Source: Cellulomonas sp. ES6
GTDB lineage: Bacteria; Actinomycetota; Actinomycetes; Actinomycetales; Cellulomonadaceae
Assembly: GCF_030053835.1 (NCBI RefSeq)
Contig: NZ_CP125655.1
Span: forward strand, 3,906,001-3,970,000
Direction of reading: 5' to 3'
DNA length: 64,000 nucleotides
Shown piece by piece: positions 8,109 to 18,623 of this stretch. How positions within the stretch are numbered: the stretch's first letter is position 1; every line of letters begins with the position of its first letter. A model generated the notes under the pieces. That model was not told the origin of the DNA, made no database searches, and saw nothing but the letters and a program-made list of their open reading frames with translations. The position numbers and the translations under genes are program-made.

Positions 8109-9959
8109 CCCGGGACGACGCGCCGCACGCCGGGGCCCCCGGGGACGCCTCCGCGCCCGATCGCGTGGCGCCCGCACCCGCCGCACAGGCCGTTCCCCCG
8201 GGGCGGCCGGGCAGGAGGAGCTGGTCGCACGCGTCGCCTGGAGCATCGTCGCGGAGCCCGGTGACGCGACCGCCGGAGCGGTGGTCGGTGCCCTCGGCGC
8301 CGGCGTCGCTCTCGGCTGGGCGGCCTGGGCGGTCGGCGTCGGGCCGACGGAGGGCGTGCGGCTGCTCCGGGCACTGGTGCGCGAGGCCCCGGAGCGGGCC
8401 ACCGCGCAGGTCGCCGACACGGCGAGCGCGGCGGGCGCGGCGGGCGCGGCGGGCGCGACGGGCACGACGGGCGCGGGCGGGCTGGCGGGCGCGCCGCCGC
8501 AGGCCGGTCGCCGGGTGCGGCGGGCACGGACGGAACGCGGGGCACGGACGGGCTGCCGGGCACGGACACCGCGCGTGCGCCCGGCGCCACCGCCCCGGAC
8601 GCGCGGGACGAGCGGTGGCTCCGAGTGGTCGGCCGGGCGCTGGAACGCTGGGCGCCGCGGCTCGCCGACCTCGACCCGCTGCGGGCTCTCGACCGGGCGG
8701 ACGCCGTCGGCGCGGTCGTGCTGCACCCCGGGCACCCGGACTGGCCGGCCGGCCTCGACGACCTCGGTACCGCGGCTCCGCTCGCGCTGTGGGTCCGTGG
8801 CCCCGCGGACCCGGCCGCGCTGCTCGGGCGAGCGGTCGCGGTCGTGGGAGCGCGCGCCGCCACGGTGTACGGCCGCCGCGTCGCCTCGGACCTCGCCGGT
8901 GGACTCGCCGCGCGCGACGTGACCGTCGTGTCCGGCGGGGCGTTCGGCATCGACGTCGCCGCGCACCGCGCCGCGCTCGCGGCCGGGGGTGTCTCCGTGG
9001 CCTTCCTCGCGGGAGGCATCGACCGGCCGTCACCGGTCGCCAACCTCGACGTCCTCGAGGCGCTGGTGGCCGGCGGGGGAGCGCTCGTCGCCGAGAGCCC
9101 GCCGGGCAGCACGCCGACCCGGTCCCGGTTCCTCCAGCGGAACCGCCTGATCGCGGCGTGCACGCGCGCGACGGTGGTCGTGGAGGCCGCCTGGCGGTCC
9201 GGCGCCCTGAGTACCGCCTCCCGGGCGGCGGAGCTCCTGCGACCCGTCGGCGCGGTTCCGGGCCCCGTCACGTCCATGGCGTCGGCCGGGTGCCACCGGC
9301 TGCTGCGCGACGGCGGCGCCGTCTGCATCACGGGCGTCGACGACGTTCTCGAGCTCGTCGGTCCGCCACCGTCCACGCGACCTCCCGCTCCGGCGCCGGG
9401 ACCAGGGATGCGGCCGGCTGCCGAGTCGACCGGGGGCGTCCCACGGGCAGTCGCCCCGGGCGCGCAGGGTTCGCCACACCGGGAGGGTCGACGCGGGGCG
9501 CTCGACGGGGGGCAGGGCGGGCGCGGGACGCTCGACGACGGGCCGGGCGGGCGCGGGACGCTCGAGAACGGGCCGGGCGGGCGCGGGGCGCTTGACGACG
9601 GGCCGGGCGGACGCGGGAGGCACGGGGAAGGGCCGCCTGGACGCGCGGCGGTCGGGGAGGCGCCGACCCGGCATCCGGCGGTCGAGCACACGCACGGTGC
9701 GCGGTCCTCGCCGGCGGCGGGGGCGAGCCGGGGCACCGCCGCGCCAGCGGAACGAGCAGCGGCGGACCGGGCGGACAGCGTGGAGTCGCGCGTGCTGGAC
9801 GCGATGACGCGCGGGTCGGCGGACGTCCCGGAGATCGCCCGCCGGGCGGGGCTCGCCGTCCGGGACGTCCAGTCCGCCCTCGGTCTGCTGGAGCTGCGGC
9901 GCGTCGTGGAGCGGAGCCCGGCGGGGTGGCGGCGGGTGCGAGCGTCACGGGGGCGCTGA
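8105..9959 (+). CDS. dprA: DNA-processing protein DprA, two frameshifts
   Basis: DprA loads RecA on incoming single-stranded DNA in natural transformation. The ATG at 8105 overlaps the comM stop. The frame shifts near 8200, where a missing G in CCCCGGGGC restores GQEELVARVAWSIVAEPGDATAG. It shifts again in a low-complexity Ala/Gly stretch around 8500-8515. The Rossmann-like core is intact: VAVVGARAATVYGRR, VVSGGAFGIDVAAHRAAL, LAGGIDRPSP and SRFLQRNRLIAA. A ~130-aa Gly-rich linker with five 10-residue repeats separates the core from a C-terminal winged helix (PEIARRAGLAVRDVQSALGLLEL). The linker is unusually long for the family. Confidence 0.87.
9495..9644 (+). repeat. 30-bp tandem repeat in the dprA linker
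   Basis: Five in-frame units of 30 bp (protein unit GTLDDGPGGR with variants). The middle three are nearly identical and the last is degenerate. It lies between the Rossmann domain and the winged helix. Confidence 0.9.
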
Positions 9960-10160
9960 GGGCAGGGCCGCGGCGGCGTCCGGGAGAGGGGAGATGTGCT
10001 GGTCGTTCGACGTCGCCGGCCCGGCGGAGGTCGCTGGGGGCACCTCGGCTGCGCCATGAGGGACGAGATACGAAGGTGTCCCGGAGAGGACGAGGCGGGA
10101 ACGACGTCGCGAGACCGCGAACCGCCCCGGCATCCGGAGCCGCGGTCCGCAAGAGATGTC

Positions 10161-10174
10161 GGAAAGCGCTTCAC
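10161..10174. promoter_or_regulatory. LacI-family-like operator candidate
   Basis: GGAAAGCGCTTCAC has the central AAGCGCTT dyad and flanking pattern of LacI/GalR-family (cre-like) operators. No obvious target other than xerC is adjacent, so this may be fortuitous. Confidence 0.3.
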
Positions 10175-10262
10175 ACCAGCGGGTGACGTCTCGGGTGTCC
10201 TGCGTCCGTCAGGGGGAGCGTCGGGTGAAGTCGCGGACCGCGCGCACCCCGGCGACAGAGCG

Positions 10263-10285
10263 GAATCGGACAGCAGAATCGGACA
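10263..10285 (+). repeat. Direct repeat upstream of xerC
   Basis: GAATCGGACA occurs twice, 3 nt apart. It is AT-richer than its surroundings and could be a tandem regulator site. Confidence 0.5.
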
Positions 10286-10368
10286 TTTGACCGTGATTCG
10301 TACAAGGGTGGGTGAATCGCGCCACAGACCGCTTGTCGCCCGGAGGTGTGACAGGCGACCGTAGTCCC

Positions 10369-11301
10369 GTGCAGACGGGGGCCGGGGTGGTGGAGGCGCG
10401 GAGCGACGACTCCGCGACCGACGCCTTCGCCGTGCACCTGCGGGCGCAGCGCGGCCTGTCCGAGAACACGGTGCGGGCCTACCTGGGCGATCTGGCCGAC
10501 CTCGACGGCTACGCCCGGCGGCACGGTGCCGGCGGCCTGACGGGCGTCGACATCGCGGTGCTCCGCGGGTGGCTCGCCTCGATGGCCGCGAGCCGTCGCA
10601 GCCGGGCGACCCTGGCCCGGCGCGGGTCGGCCGCACGCACGTTCTTCGCCTGGGCCGCCCGGACGGGGCGCGTGGACGCCGACCCGGCGCTGCGGCTGGC
10701 GAGCGCCCGCCCCGCCGCGCACCTGCCGACGGTCCTGGACCAGGGCGCCGCGGCGACGCTGCTCGACACGGCGCGCCGGCGTGCCGACGACGGCGACCCC
10801 GTGCACCTGCGGGACTGGGCGGCGCTGGAGCTGATGTACGCGACCGGTGCCCGGGTGGGCGAGCTGTGCGGCGCGGACGTCGACGACCTGGACCTGGGCG
10901 GACGGACGCTGCGGGTGACCGGCAAGGGGGACCGCCAGCGGGTCGTCCCCGTCGGCGAGCTCGCGGTGGAGGCCACCGAGGCGTGGCTCACCCGGGGCCG
11001 CCCGGCGCTCGCCACGGACGGCTCCGGCGCGGCGCTGCTGCTCGGACGCCGCGGCGGCCGGGCCGACCAGCGTCAGCTCCGGCAGGCCGTGCACGCCGTG
11101 TCGCGCCTCGCGGAGGTCGACGACGTGGCGCCGCACGCGCTCCGGCACTCCGTCGCGACCCACCTCCTGGAGGGCGGTTCGGACCTCCGGAGCGTCCAGG
11201 AGGTGCTGGGGCACGCCAGCCTCGCGACCACGCAGCGCTACACCCACGTGACCGCGGACCGCCTCCGCGCGTCCTACGAGCAGGCTCACCCCCGCGCATG
11301 A
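10369..11301 (+). CDS. xerC: Tyrosine recombinase XerC
   Basis: Site-specific recombinase that, with XerD, resolves chromosome dimers at dif. The N-terminal SAM-like domain ([22 protein letters not shown]) and C-terminal catalytic domain are complete. The catalytic set is visible: Arg in [10 protein letters not shown], Lys in VTGKGDRQR, HxxR in [21 protein letters not shown], His in [11 protein letters not shown] and the nucleophile Tyr in QRYTHV. I chose the GTG at 10369 (310 aa) over 10312 because it gives the family length and follows a -10-like GACCGT by 6 nt. The stop overlaps a possible ATG of the sigma gene. Confidence 0.93.
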   Translation: MQTGAGVVEARSDDSATDAFAVHLRAQRGLSENTVRAYLGDLADLDGYARRHGAGGLTGVDIAVLRGWLASMAASRRSRATLARRGSAARTFFAWAARTGRVDADPALRLASARPAAHLPTVLDQGAAATLLDTARRRADDGDPVHLRDWAALELMYATGARVGELCGADVDDLDLGGRTLRVTGKGDRQRVVPVGELAVEATEAWLTRGRPALATDGSGAALLLGRRGGRADQRQLRQAVHAVSRLAEVDDVAPHALRHSVATHLLEGGSDLRSVQEVLGHASLATTQRYTHVTADRLRASYEQAHPRA

Positions 11302-11321
11302 CATCCGAGATGGAGACAGGC

Positions 11322-12344
11322 ATGTCAGTCCCTGCTGAGGTCACCGCCCCCGTGGCGGTGCCCGACCGCCCTGCCTGGGCGCCGCTGGGTGTCATCCCCC
11401 GTCAGCACGCGCTGGAGCAGGACCTCGACGCGGAGAGCGAGCTCCTGCTCGCTCGCGCCGACGTGGACGCCGTCGACGTGCTCGGGAGCGAGGTCCTGGA
11501 CGCCGGTGCCGGCACCGCCGTGCTGCACCTCGCAGCCGTGGAGGACCTGGAGACGTCCGAGGAGCTCGGCGCCCCGGCGGTCGACCCCGTGGCGGAGGAC
11601 TGGCTGCTGTTCAAGGCGGGCGGTGACCGGCTCGTGCGGGAGCGGCTCATCCTGCACTACGCGCCGCTCGTGACCGCGGTGGCGGGTCGCGTCGGGATGC
11701 GGCTGCCGGCCATGGTGGAGCACGCGGACCTGGTCTCCTACGGCATGTTCGGCCTCATCGACGCGATCGAGAAGTACGAGCCGGGCCGGTCGGTGAAGTT
11801 CGAGACGTACGCCGGCGCCCGGATCCGCGGAGCGATCATCGACGAGCTGCGCGCGATGGACTGGATCCCGCGCTCGGTCCGGACGAAGGCACGCGCGGTC
11901 GACCGCGCGTACGCGGAGCTGGAGAGCGAGCTGCACCGCGTCCCCACCGAGAGCGAGGTGGCGGCCCGCCTCGGCATGGACATCCGGGACCTGCGGGCGC
12001 TGTTCACCCAGCTCTCGACGGTCAACGTCGCGGCGCTCGACGAGCTGCTGGGCGCGGGCGAGGAGCGGGGCGACCGGCTGTCGCTGCTGGACACGCTCGG
12101 TGACGACAGCACGCCCGACCCCGAGAACTCGTTCGAGGCGCAGGAGACGAGGTTCCTGCTGGCCCGCGCCATCGACCAGCTCGGCGAGCGGGAGAAGCTC
12201 GTGCTGGTCCTGTACTACTACGAGGGCATGACGCTCGCGGAGATCGGGCGGGTGCTCGGCGTGACCGAGTCGCGCATCTCCCAGATGCACACCGCGGCGA
12301 TGCTGCGCCTGCGGGCCCGCCTCACGGAGGCCGACCGCGGCTGA
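11322..12344 (+). CDS. RNA polymerase sigma factor, FliA/WhiG family
   Basis: Group 3 sigma factor. In Streptomyces the whiG gene occupies this same place, upstream of rpsB; in motile bacteria the family (FliA) drives flagellar genes. Region 2 is clear ([48 protein letters not shown]), as is region 4 ([37 protein letters not shown]). The ATG at 11322 has GGAGA upstream; in-frame ATGs at 11298 and 11310 overlap xerC. About 85 acidic, poorly conserved residues precede region 1.2/2, an unusual extension that could mean a later true start. Which regulon it serves cannot be told here. Confidence 0.9.
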   Translation: MSVPAEVTAPVAVPDRPAWAPLGVIPRQHALEQDLDAESELLLARADVDAVDVLGSEVLDAGAGTAVLHLAAVEDLETSEELGAPAVDPVAEDWLLFKAGGDRLVRERLILHYAPLVTAVAGRVGMRLPAMVEHADLVSYGMFGLIDAIEKYEPGRSVKFETYAGARIRGAIIDELRAMDWIPRSVRTKARAVDRAYAELESELHRVPTESEVAARLGMDIRDLRALFTQLSTVNVAALDELLGAGEERGDRLSLLDTLGDDSTPDPENSFEAQETRFLLARAIDQLGEREKLVLVLYYYEGMTLAEIGRVLGVTESRISQMHTAAMLRLRARLTEADRG

Positions 12345-12896
12345 GCCGGGCCGCCGGGGCGCGCCGGCGAGCAGGACGACCGGGCCGCCGGTGAGCAGGG
12401 CCTCGGGGTCCAGGTAGGTCTCGCCGTCCCGGACCCCCCAGTGCAGGCAGGTCGCGGGAGCGCAGTGCGACCGGGCGCCGTCGGCGACGGTCCCGAGCAC
12501 GTCCCCGGCGGAGACCCGCGTCCCGGCCCCGACGAGGGGCGCGACGGGCTCGACCGAGCTCCGCAGGCCGTCGTCGTGGCGGACCGTCACGACCGGCCGG
12601 TCCACGACGACGCCGGCGTGCGTGACGGTCCCCGCCCGCGGGGCGCGCACCGGCGTCCCGGCGGGGGCGCGCAGGTCGACGCCCCGGTGCCCGGCGGCCC
12701 ACGGCTGCGGCGGCGCGTCGAACGCCTCGAGCACGACGAACGGGTCCACCGGGGGCGACCACCCGGCCGGGGTGTGCGGCGTCGCGCCGGGCGCCGCTGC
12801 GAGGGAGGCGACCGCCGTCGCCGCGAGCGTGGCGACGGCGACGAGCAGCGCCAGCAGGGCGGCGGGTGGTCCGGGGGGCGGGAGGCGCATCGGCAT
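12322..12896 (-). CDS. M23 family (LytM-like) peptidase, secreted
   Basis: Predicted cell-wall hydrolase or amidase activator. [29 protein letters not shown] is a signal peptide or TM anchor. The LytM fold shows the zinc motif HRGVD in [24 protein letters not shown] and, later, [19 protein letters not shown]. The first His of the usual HxH is Cys here. After [11 protein letters not shown] the frame has no stop and runs antisense through the sigma gene, so a missing base near 12350 is likely and a stop at 12322 is assumed. It converges on the sigma gene and overlaps its last codons. Confidence 0.8.
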
Positions 12897-13321
12897 GACG
12901 GCACGGTGCCGCGCGGGCCGCCGGGCGGGCGCGGCCGCGGGCTCCCGTCTGGGGACGCGCCGCGCGCCGCGGCGCTGGGGAGGAGCGGGGCCCCGCTGCC
13001 GGGCGGGTACCGTCGGTGAGCGTCCCGGGACCGGTCCCGGCGGCTCGCACCGTCCGGTAGACTGCCTCCTGCGACCGGTGCGTGCCGGTCGACATCGCGC
13101 GTCATCACCGGCGCTCGCACCCGGACCGTCCGACGGTCCCGGGTGGGTGCGGCGGGCCGACGCCGGCAGCGGTCCGGGTTCGTCCCGGCGTCGGCGTGGG
13201 CGTGGCGCCAGGGACGCCGCCCGCCCGGGAGGCGTCGACAACCGGACGAGCGGGTCGGCCACGCGGCTGGCCCGCGATCAGTGTGCGCGCCCCCGACGTG
13301 GGCGCGTCGGAAGGACCTGTC
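12897..13321 (+). promoter_or_regulatory. rpsB upstream region and leader
   Basis: 425 bp without a supported gene, between the divergent M23 peptidase and rpsB. It contains TAGACT at 13058-13063, a good actinobacterial -10 hexamer without a clear -35, and a strong hairpin at 13117-13150. The long leader is in keeping with feedback control of ribosomal protein S2 synthesis. Confidence 0.5.
13117..13150 (+). other. rpsB 5' leader hairpin
   Basis: Imperfect inverted repeat: GCACCCGGACCGT (13117-13129) pairs with ACGGTCCCGGGTGGGTGC, with one or two bulges. It starts ~55 nt after the putative -10 and ~200 nt before the rpsB ATG. It could be an S2-responsive leader element; this is inference. Confidence 0.45.
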
Positions 13322-14278
13322 ATGGCCGTCGTGACCATGCGCCAGCTGCTCGAGAGCGGTGTCCACTTCGGGCACCAGACCCGCCGCTGGAACCCCAAGA
13401 TGAAGCGCTTCATCTTCACCGAGCGCAACGGCATCTACATCGTCGACCTGCAGCAGTCGCTGTCCTACATCGACCGCGCGTACGACTTCGTCAAGGAGAC
13501 CGTCGCGCACGGCGGCACCATCCTGTTCGTCGGCACGAAGAAGCAGGCGCAGGAGCCGGTCGCGGAGCAGGCCGCCCGCGTCGGCATGCCGTACGTGAAC
13601 CAGCGCTGGCTGGGTGGCATGCTCACCAACTTCCAGACGGTGAACAAGCGCCTGCAGCGCCTCAAGGAGCTCGAGCTCATCGACTTCGACGACGTCGCGG
13701 GCAGCGCGTACACGAAGAAGGAGCTGCTCATCATGCGTCGCGAGAAGGACAAGCTCGCGAAGACGCTGGGCGGCATCCGCGACATGGCCCGGACCCCGTC
13801 CGCCGTGTGGATCGTCGACACCAACAAGGAGCACCTGGCCGTCGACGAGGCCCGCAAGCTGGGCATCCCGATCGTCGCGATCCTCGACACCAACTGCGAC
13901 CCGGACGTCGTCGACTACCCGATCCCGGGCAACGACGACGCCATCCGCGCCGTGCAGCTGCTCACCCGCGTGATCGCGGACGCCGCCGCCGAGGGCACCC
14001 TGCAGCGCCACTCCGCCCGTCAGGGTGGCGGCGCCGAGGCCGCCCCGGCCGACGCCGAGCCGCTGGCCGAGTGGGAGCGCGAGCTCCTCGCGGGCGCCGA
14101 GGAGTCGCTGGCCGCCACGCAGGCGACCGCCGACGAGGCCCCCGCGGGCGAGGCCGGTGCCGCCGAGGGTGCCGCCACGCCGGGCCAGGACGCCGCTCCG
14201 GCCGTCGAGGCCGCCGCCGAGGCCGCCGCGACCGAGACCGCCGCCGCCGAGTCCGAGGGCGACGCCGAGTCCGAGTGA
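13322..14278 (+). CDS. rpsB: 30S ribosomal protein S2
   Basis: uS2. [32 protein letters not shown] starts at the ATG after GGAAGGA; the open frame upstream is leader sequence. The core ends near [16 protein letters not shown] ... [14 protein letters not shown], followed by an Ala/Glu-rich tail of ~90 residues common in actinobacteria (318 aa total). It is followed 45 nt later by tsf, the invariant rpsB-tsf pair. Confidence 0.97.
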   Translation: MAVVTMRQLLESGVHFGHQTRRWNPKMKRFIFTERNGIYIVDLQQSLSYIDRAYDFVKETVAHGGTILFVGTKKQAQEPVAEQAARVGMPYVNQRWLGGMLTNFQTVNKRLQRLKELELIDFDDVAGSAYTKKELLIMRREKDKLAKTLGGIRDMARTPSAVWIVDTNKEHLAVDEARKLGIPIVAILDTNCDPDVVDYPIPGNDDAIRAVQLLTRVIADAAAEGTLQRHSARQGGGAEAAPADAEPLAEWERELLAGAEESLAATQATADEAPAGEAGAAEGAATPGQDAAPAVEAAAEAAATETAAAESEGDAESE

Positions 14279-14323
14279 CCCGGCTGCCCGACGACACGTA
14301 CTGACGAGAAGGACGGGAAACAC

Positions 14324-15169
14324 ATGGCCAACTACTCGATGGCCGACATCAAGGCGCTCCGCGAGAAGACCGGCGCGGGCATGATGGACGTCAAGAAGGC
14401 CCTGGAGGAGGCGGAGGGCGACGCCGACAAGGCGCTCGAGATCATCCGCGTCAAGGGCCTGAAGGGCGTCAGCAAGCGCGAGGGCCGCTCGGCCTCCGAC
14501 GGCCTGGTGGCCGCCGAGGTCGTCACCGCCGGTGACGGCGAGGACGAGGTCGGCGTCATCGTCGAGGTGAACTCCGAGACGGACTTCGTCGCGAAGAACG
14601 CCACCTTCATCACCCTGGCGGAGAAGGTCCTCGCGACCGCCGTCGCCTCGGGCGCCCGCGACGCGGACGCCCTGCTCGCGGCGGACGCCGAGGGCAAGGC
14701 CCTGCAGGACGTCGTCGACGAGACGGCGGCCGTGCTCGGCGAGAAGGTCGTGGTCCGCCGCGTCGCCCGCGTCGCCGGCGAGAAGGTCACCGTCTACCTG
14801 CACAAGGTGAACAAGGACCTCCCCCCGCAGGTCGGCGTGCTCGTCGCGACCGACGCCAAGGGCGCCGAGGTGGCGCGCGACATCGCGACGCACATCGCCG
14901 CGTTCTCGCCGTCGTACCTGACCCGCGACGAGGTCCCGGCCGAGACGGTCGAGAACGAGCGTCGCATCGCCGAGGAGACCGCCCGCAACGAGGGCAAGCC
15001 CGAGGCCGCGCTGCCGAAGATCGTCGAGGGCCGCCTCAACGGCTACTTCAAGGACGTCGTCCTGCTGGACCAGGCGTTCGCGAAGGACGCGAAGAAGTCC
15101 GTCGCCCAGGTGCTCGCCGAGGTCGGCGGCACGGTGACCGGCTTCGTGCGGTTCCGCGTCGGCGCCTGA
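14324..15169 (+). CDS. tsf: Elongation factor Ts
   Basis: Guanine nucleotide exchange factor for EF-Tu. The N-terminal UBA-like domain has the hallmark [23 protein letters not shown]. Two core subdomains follow, with [13 protein letters not shown] contacting EF-Tu. The 281-aa length is normal. An AGAAGGACGGGAAA Shine-Dalgarno region precedes the ATG. A perfect hairpin terminator follows. Confidence 0.97.
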   Translation: MANYSMADIKALREKTGAGMMDVKKALEEAEGDADKALEIIRVKGLKGVSKREGRSASDGLVAAEVVTAGDGEDEVGVIVEVNSETDFVAKNATFITLAEKVLATAVASGARDADALLAADAEGKALQDVVDETAAVLGEKVVVRRVARVAGEKVTVYLHKVNKDLPPQVGVLVATDAKGAEVARDIATHIAAFSPSYLTRDEVPAETVENERRIAEETARNEGKPEAALPKIVEGRLNGYFKDVVLLDQAFAKDAKKSVAQVLAEVGGTVTGFVRFRVGA

Positions 15170-15180
15170 CGACGCACCAC

Positions 15181-15216
15181 CCGGTGGCCCCGGCCCGGCA
15201 GGGCCGGGGCCACCGG
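15181..15216 (+). terminator. Terminator after tsf
   Basis: Perfect 16-bp stem CCGGTGGCCCCGGCCC / GGGCCGGGGCCACCGG with a GGCA loop, 11 nt after the tsf stop. No T-tract. Confidence 0.8.
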
Positions 15217-15272
15217 CGCGAGCACCACCCGACGCACCCGTCGACCGCGGTCGAAGACACTGGAGGTTCCCC

Positions 15273-15995
15273 GTGACCAACGAGACCGACGCCCGGCGGG
15301 TGCTGCTCAAGCTGTCGGGGGAGGCCTTCGGCGGCGGGCTCGTCGGCCTGGACGCCGGCGTGGTCCGGCGCATCGCGGCCGAGATCGCCGAGGCCGTCCG
15401 CGAGGGCGTGCAGGTAGCGATCGTCGTCGGCGGCGGCAACTTCTTCCGCGGCGCGGAGCTGGCCCAGAACGGCCTGGACCGGGCGCGCGCGGACTACATG
15501 GGCATGCTGGGCACGGTGATGAACTGCCTGGCCCTGCAGGACTTCCTCGAGCAGGCCGGCGTGGACACGCGCGTGCAGACCGCCATCACGATGGGTCAGG
15601 TCGCCGAGCCGTACATCCCGCTGCGCGCCATCCGGCACCTGGAGAAGGGCCGCGTGGTCATCTTCGGCGCCGGTGCCGGCATGCCGTACTTCTCGACGGA
15701 CACGGTGTCGGTGCAGCGTGCGCTCGAGACGCACTGCGACGAGGTCCTCATGGGCAAGAACGGCGTCGACGGCGTGTACAGCGCCGACCCGCGCACGGAC
15801 CCCGACGCCGTGCGGCTCGACCACCTGACCTACACCGAGGCGATCGTCCAGGAGCTCGGGGTCATGGACTCCACCGCCCTGTCGATGTGCCGCGACAACG
15901 GCGTGCGCATGCGCGTCTTCGGGCTGGAGGCGCCGGGCAACGTCACCCGCGTGCTCCGGGGTGAGAAGATCGGGACGCTGGTCACCGAGGACTGA
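15273..15995 (+). CDS. pyrH: Uridylate kinase
   Basis: Bacterial hexameric UMP kinase of the amino-acid-kinase family; makes UDP from UMP and ATP. GTG start after TGGAGG. Motifs: [12 protein letters not shown] phosphate loop, [42 protein letters not shown] and [16 protein letters not shown]. The 240-aa length is typical. It lies in the conserved tsf-pyrH-frr order. Confidence 0.97.
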   Translation: MTNETDARRVLLKLSGEAFGGGLVGLDAGVVRRIAAEIAEAVREGVQVAIVVGGGNFFRGAELAQNGLDRARADYMGMLGTVMNCLALQDFLEQAGVDTRVQTAITMGQVAEPYIPLRAIRHLEKGRVVIFGAGAGMPYFSTDTVSVQRALETHCDEVLMGKNGVDGVYSADPRTDPDAVRLDHLTYTEAIVQELGVMDSTALSMCRDNGVRMRVFGLEAPGNVTRVLRGEKIGTLVTED

Positions 15996-16073
15996 CCCCG
16001 CCGGCGCGCCCGCCCGGCCGCACGCCTCCCGCACGCCCGCACCGCCAGCAGGACCTGAACCGAAGGAGCAACC

Positions 16074-16631
16074 GTGATCGACGAGATCCTCCTCGAGGCC
16101 GAGGAGAAGATGGACAAGGCCGTCGAGGTCGCGAAGGAGGACTTCGCCGCGATCCGCACGGGGCGCGCGAACGCGGCGATGTTCAACAAGATCACCGTCG
16201 ACTACTACGGGAGCCCGACGCCGCTGCAGCAGCTCGCGTCGTTCAACGTGACCGAGGCCCGCACCATCCTCATCTCCCCGTTCGACAAGTCGTCGATGCA
16301 GGGGATCGAGAAGGCGCTGCGCGACTCGGACCTCGGCGTCAACCCGACGAACGACGGCAACGTCATCCGCGTGACCCTGCCCGCCCTCACGCAGGAGCGC
16401 CGCAAGGAGTTCGTGAAGCTGGCGAAGTCGAAGGCCGAGGACTCCCGCGTGTCGGTGCGCAACATCCGCCGCCGGGCGAAGGACGAGCTGGACCGCCTGG
16501 TCAAGGACGGCGAGGCCGGCGAGGACGAGGTCGTCCGCGCCGAGAAGGAGCTGGAGGCCGTGACGCGGCGCCACGTCGACCTGGTCGACCAGCTCCTGTC
16601 CTCCAAGGAGTCGGAGCTGCTCGAGGTCTGA
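16074..16631 (+). CDS. frr: Ribosome recycling factor
   Basis: RRF splits post-termination ribosomes with EF-G. 185 aa, mostly the three-helix bundle: [42 protein letters not shown] and [25 protein letters not shown] start after AAGGAG. The stop overlaps the cdsA ATG (TGATG). Confidence 0.97.
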   Translation: MIDEILLEAEEKMDKAVEVAKEDFAAIRTGRANAAMFNKITVDYYGSPTPLQQLASFNVTEARTILISPFDKSSMQGIEKALRDSDLGVNPTNDGNVIRVTLPALTQERRKEFVKLAKSKAEDSRVSVRNIRRRAKDELDRLVKDGEAGEDEVVRAEKELEAVTRRHVDLVDQLLSSKESELLEV

Positions 16632-17485
16632 TGTCCGCTCCACCCGCCGTCGCCCCCGCTCCCGGCACCTCGCGTGCCGGGCGGGACCTGCCCGTCGCCA
16701 CCGCCGTCGGACTCGGCCTGCTGGTCGCCGTCGCGGCGTCGCTGTTCCTCCGCAAGGAGGTGTTCGGCGTCGTCGCGGTGCTCGCCGTCGGGGCGGGGCT
16801 GTGGGAGCTGGCGCAGGCGTTCGCGCGCCGGGGCGTCCACATCCCGGTGCTCCCGCTGCTGGTGGGGGACGTCGGCATCCTCGTCTCCGCGTACGTCGCG
16901 GGCATGGAGGCGCTGTTCGTCGCGTTCGTGCTGACGGTCGGCGGGCTGGTGGTCTGGCGGGTGCTGGACGGCAGCGGCGCGCCGGCGGTGCGGGACGCGA
17001 CGGCGGGCGTGTTCGCCGCGGCGTACCTGCCGCTGATGGCGGGGTTCGTGGTGCTCATGCTCGCGGCGGACGACGGGCCGATGCGGGTCGCGCTGTTCAT
17101 CCTGCTGTGCGTCGCGAACGACACCGGCGGGTACGTGGTCGGCGTGCTGATCGGGCGGCACCCGCTGGCGCCGTCGGTGAGCCCGAAGAAGACCTGGGAG
17201 GGCCTGCTCGGCTCGGTGGTGCTGGCGTGCGTCGTCGGCGTGCTGGGCGTGCACCTCATGTTCGACGGGGACCCGGCCGTGGGCGCGCTGCTGGGCCTGG
17301 CCACCGTCGCCGTGGCCACGCTCGGGGACCTGGGCGAGTCGATGATCAAGCGGGACCTCGAGCTCAAGGACATGGGGACGCTGCTGCCGGGCCACGGCGG
17401 CGTGCTCGACCGCATCGACTCCATGCTGCTCGCCGCGCCCGTCGTGTACCTGCTGCTCGAGGCGCTCCAGCCCGTCGCGGCCTGA
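16631..17485 (+). CDS. cdsA: Phosphatidate cytidylyltransferase
   Basis: Makes CDP-diacylglycerol from phosphatidate and CTP, the entry to phospholipids. 284 aa with about eight hydrophobic segments and the family signature near the C-terminus ([29 protein letters not shown]), which holds the Asp/His catalytic residues. [12 protein letters not shown] is also conserved. Coupled to frr; rlmN follows 13 nt downstream. Confidence 0.96.
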   Translation: MSAPPAVAPAPGTSRAGRDLPVATAVGLGLLVAVAASLFLRKEVFGVVAVLAVGAGLWELAQAFARRGVHIPVLPLLVGDVGILVSAYVAGMEALFVAFVLTVGGLVVWRVLDGSGAPAVRDATAGVFAAAYLPLMAGFVVLMLAADDGPMRVALFILLCVANDTGGYVVGVLIGRHPLAPSVSPKKTWEGLLGSVVLACVVGVLGVHLMFDGDPAVGALLGLATVAVATLGDLGESMIKRDLELKDMGTLLPGHGGVLDRIDSMLLAAPVVYLLLEALQPVAA

Positions 17486-17498
17486 TCCGGGGGGACCC

Positions 17499-18623
17499 AT
17501 GAACGCCACACCCGTCGCACTCAACCTGTCCGCGCCGACGCGCGGCGCCCGCGGCAAACCGCCGAAGCACTTCGTGGACCTCACGCCCGAGGAGCGGGTC
17601 GCCGCCGTCACGGAGCTCGGCGAGAAGCCGCTGCGCGCCAAGCAGCTCGCGACGCACTACTTCAGCCACCTCACGGCCGACCCGGCCGCCATGACCGACC
17701 TGCCCGCCGCGAGCCGCGACAAGCTGGTGGAGGCCCTGTTCCCGCCCCTGCTGACGGCGGCGCGCACGATGCAGGCCGACGGCGGCACGACCGTCAAGAC
17801 GCTGTGGCACCTGTTCGACGGGGCGAAGGTCGAGTCGGTGCTCATGCGGTACGCGCACCGCTCCACGCTGTGCGTGTCGAGCCAGGCCGGCTGCGGCATG
17901 GCGTGCCCGTTCTGCGCGACCGGTCAGCTCGGCCTGACCCGCAACCTGTCGACGGCCGAGGTCGTCGAGCAGGTGCGTTCCGCGGCGGCCTCGCTCCAGG
18001 CCGGCGAGGTGCCGGGCGGCCCGACGCGCCTGTCGAACGTCGTGTTCATGGGCATGGGCGAGCCGCTCGCGAACTACAAGACGGTGATGGAGACGGTGCG
18101 CCGGCTGACCGCGCCGGTCCCGCAGGGCCTGGGCATGTCGGCCCGCAACATCACGGTCTCGACGGTCGGCCTCGTCCCGGCCATGCGCAAGCTCGCGGGC
18201 GAGGGCATCCCGGTGACGCTGGCCCTGTCCCTGCACGCGCCGGACGACGAGCTGCGCAACGAGCTCGTGCCGATCAACACCCGGTGGAGCGTCAAGGAGA
18301 CGATCGACGCCGCCTACGAGTACTTCCACGCGACGGGCCGGCGGGTGTCGATCGAGTACGCGCTCATGCGCGACATCAACGACCAGGCGTGGCGCGCGGA
18401 CCTGCTCGGCACGGAGCTGAACCGGCGGGGGCGGGGCTGGGTGCACTGCAACCCGATCCCGCTGAACCCGACGCCCGGCTCCAAGTGGACGGCGAGCGAT
18501 CCTGCCGTCGAGCAGGAGTTCGTGGCACGCTTGCGCGCACACGGCATCCCCACCACCGTCCGCGACACCCGCGGGTCCGACATCGACGGTGCGTGCGGCC
18601 AGCTGGCGGCTGAGGAGGACTGA
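17499..18623 (+). CDS. rlmN: Dual-specificity RNA methyltransferase RlmN
   Basis: Radical-SAM enzyme that methylates C2 of A2503 in 23S rRNA and A37 in some tRNAs. The 4Fe-4S ligands are the CxxxCxxC in [29 protein letters not shown] binds [21 protein letters not shown] and the C-terminal Cys in [10 protein letters not shown] (methyl-carrying region) are present. 374 aa. Stop overlaps the next ATG (TGATG). Confidence 0.96.
   Translation: MNATPVALNLSAPTRGARGKPPKHFVDLTPEERVAAVTELGEKPLRAKQLATHYFSHLTADPAAMTDLPAASRDKLVEALFPPLLTAARTMQADGGTTVKTLWHLFDGAKVESVLMRYAHRSTLCVSSQAGCGMACPFCATGQLGLTRNLSTAEVVEQVRSAAASLQAGEVPGGPTRLSNVVFMGMGEPLANYKTVMETVRRLTAPVPQGLGMSARNITVSTVGLVPAMRKLAGEGIPVTLALSLHAPDDELRNELVPINTRWSVKETIDAAYEYFHATGRRVSIEYALMRDINDQAWRADLLGTELNRRGRGWVHCNPIPLNPTPGSKWTASDPAVEQEFVARLRAHGIPTTVRDTRGSDIDGACGQLAAEED

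Larger units (their letters stand above)
9960..10368. other. dprA-xerC intergenic region
   Basis: About 400 bp with no convincing gene on either strand. Two marks stand out: a LacI-type palindrome at 10161-10174 and a 10-bp direct repeat at 10263-10285 in a locally AT-richer stretch. Putative xerC promoter elements are TTGTCG near 10333 and GACCGT near 10357, the latter 6 nt before the GTG. Confidence 0.5.

Noticed and set aside
9495..9644. CRISPR-like array
   Set aside because: The 30-bp units are contiguous without spacers and stay in the dprA reading frame.
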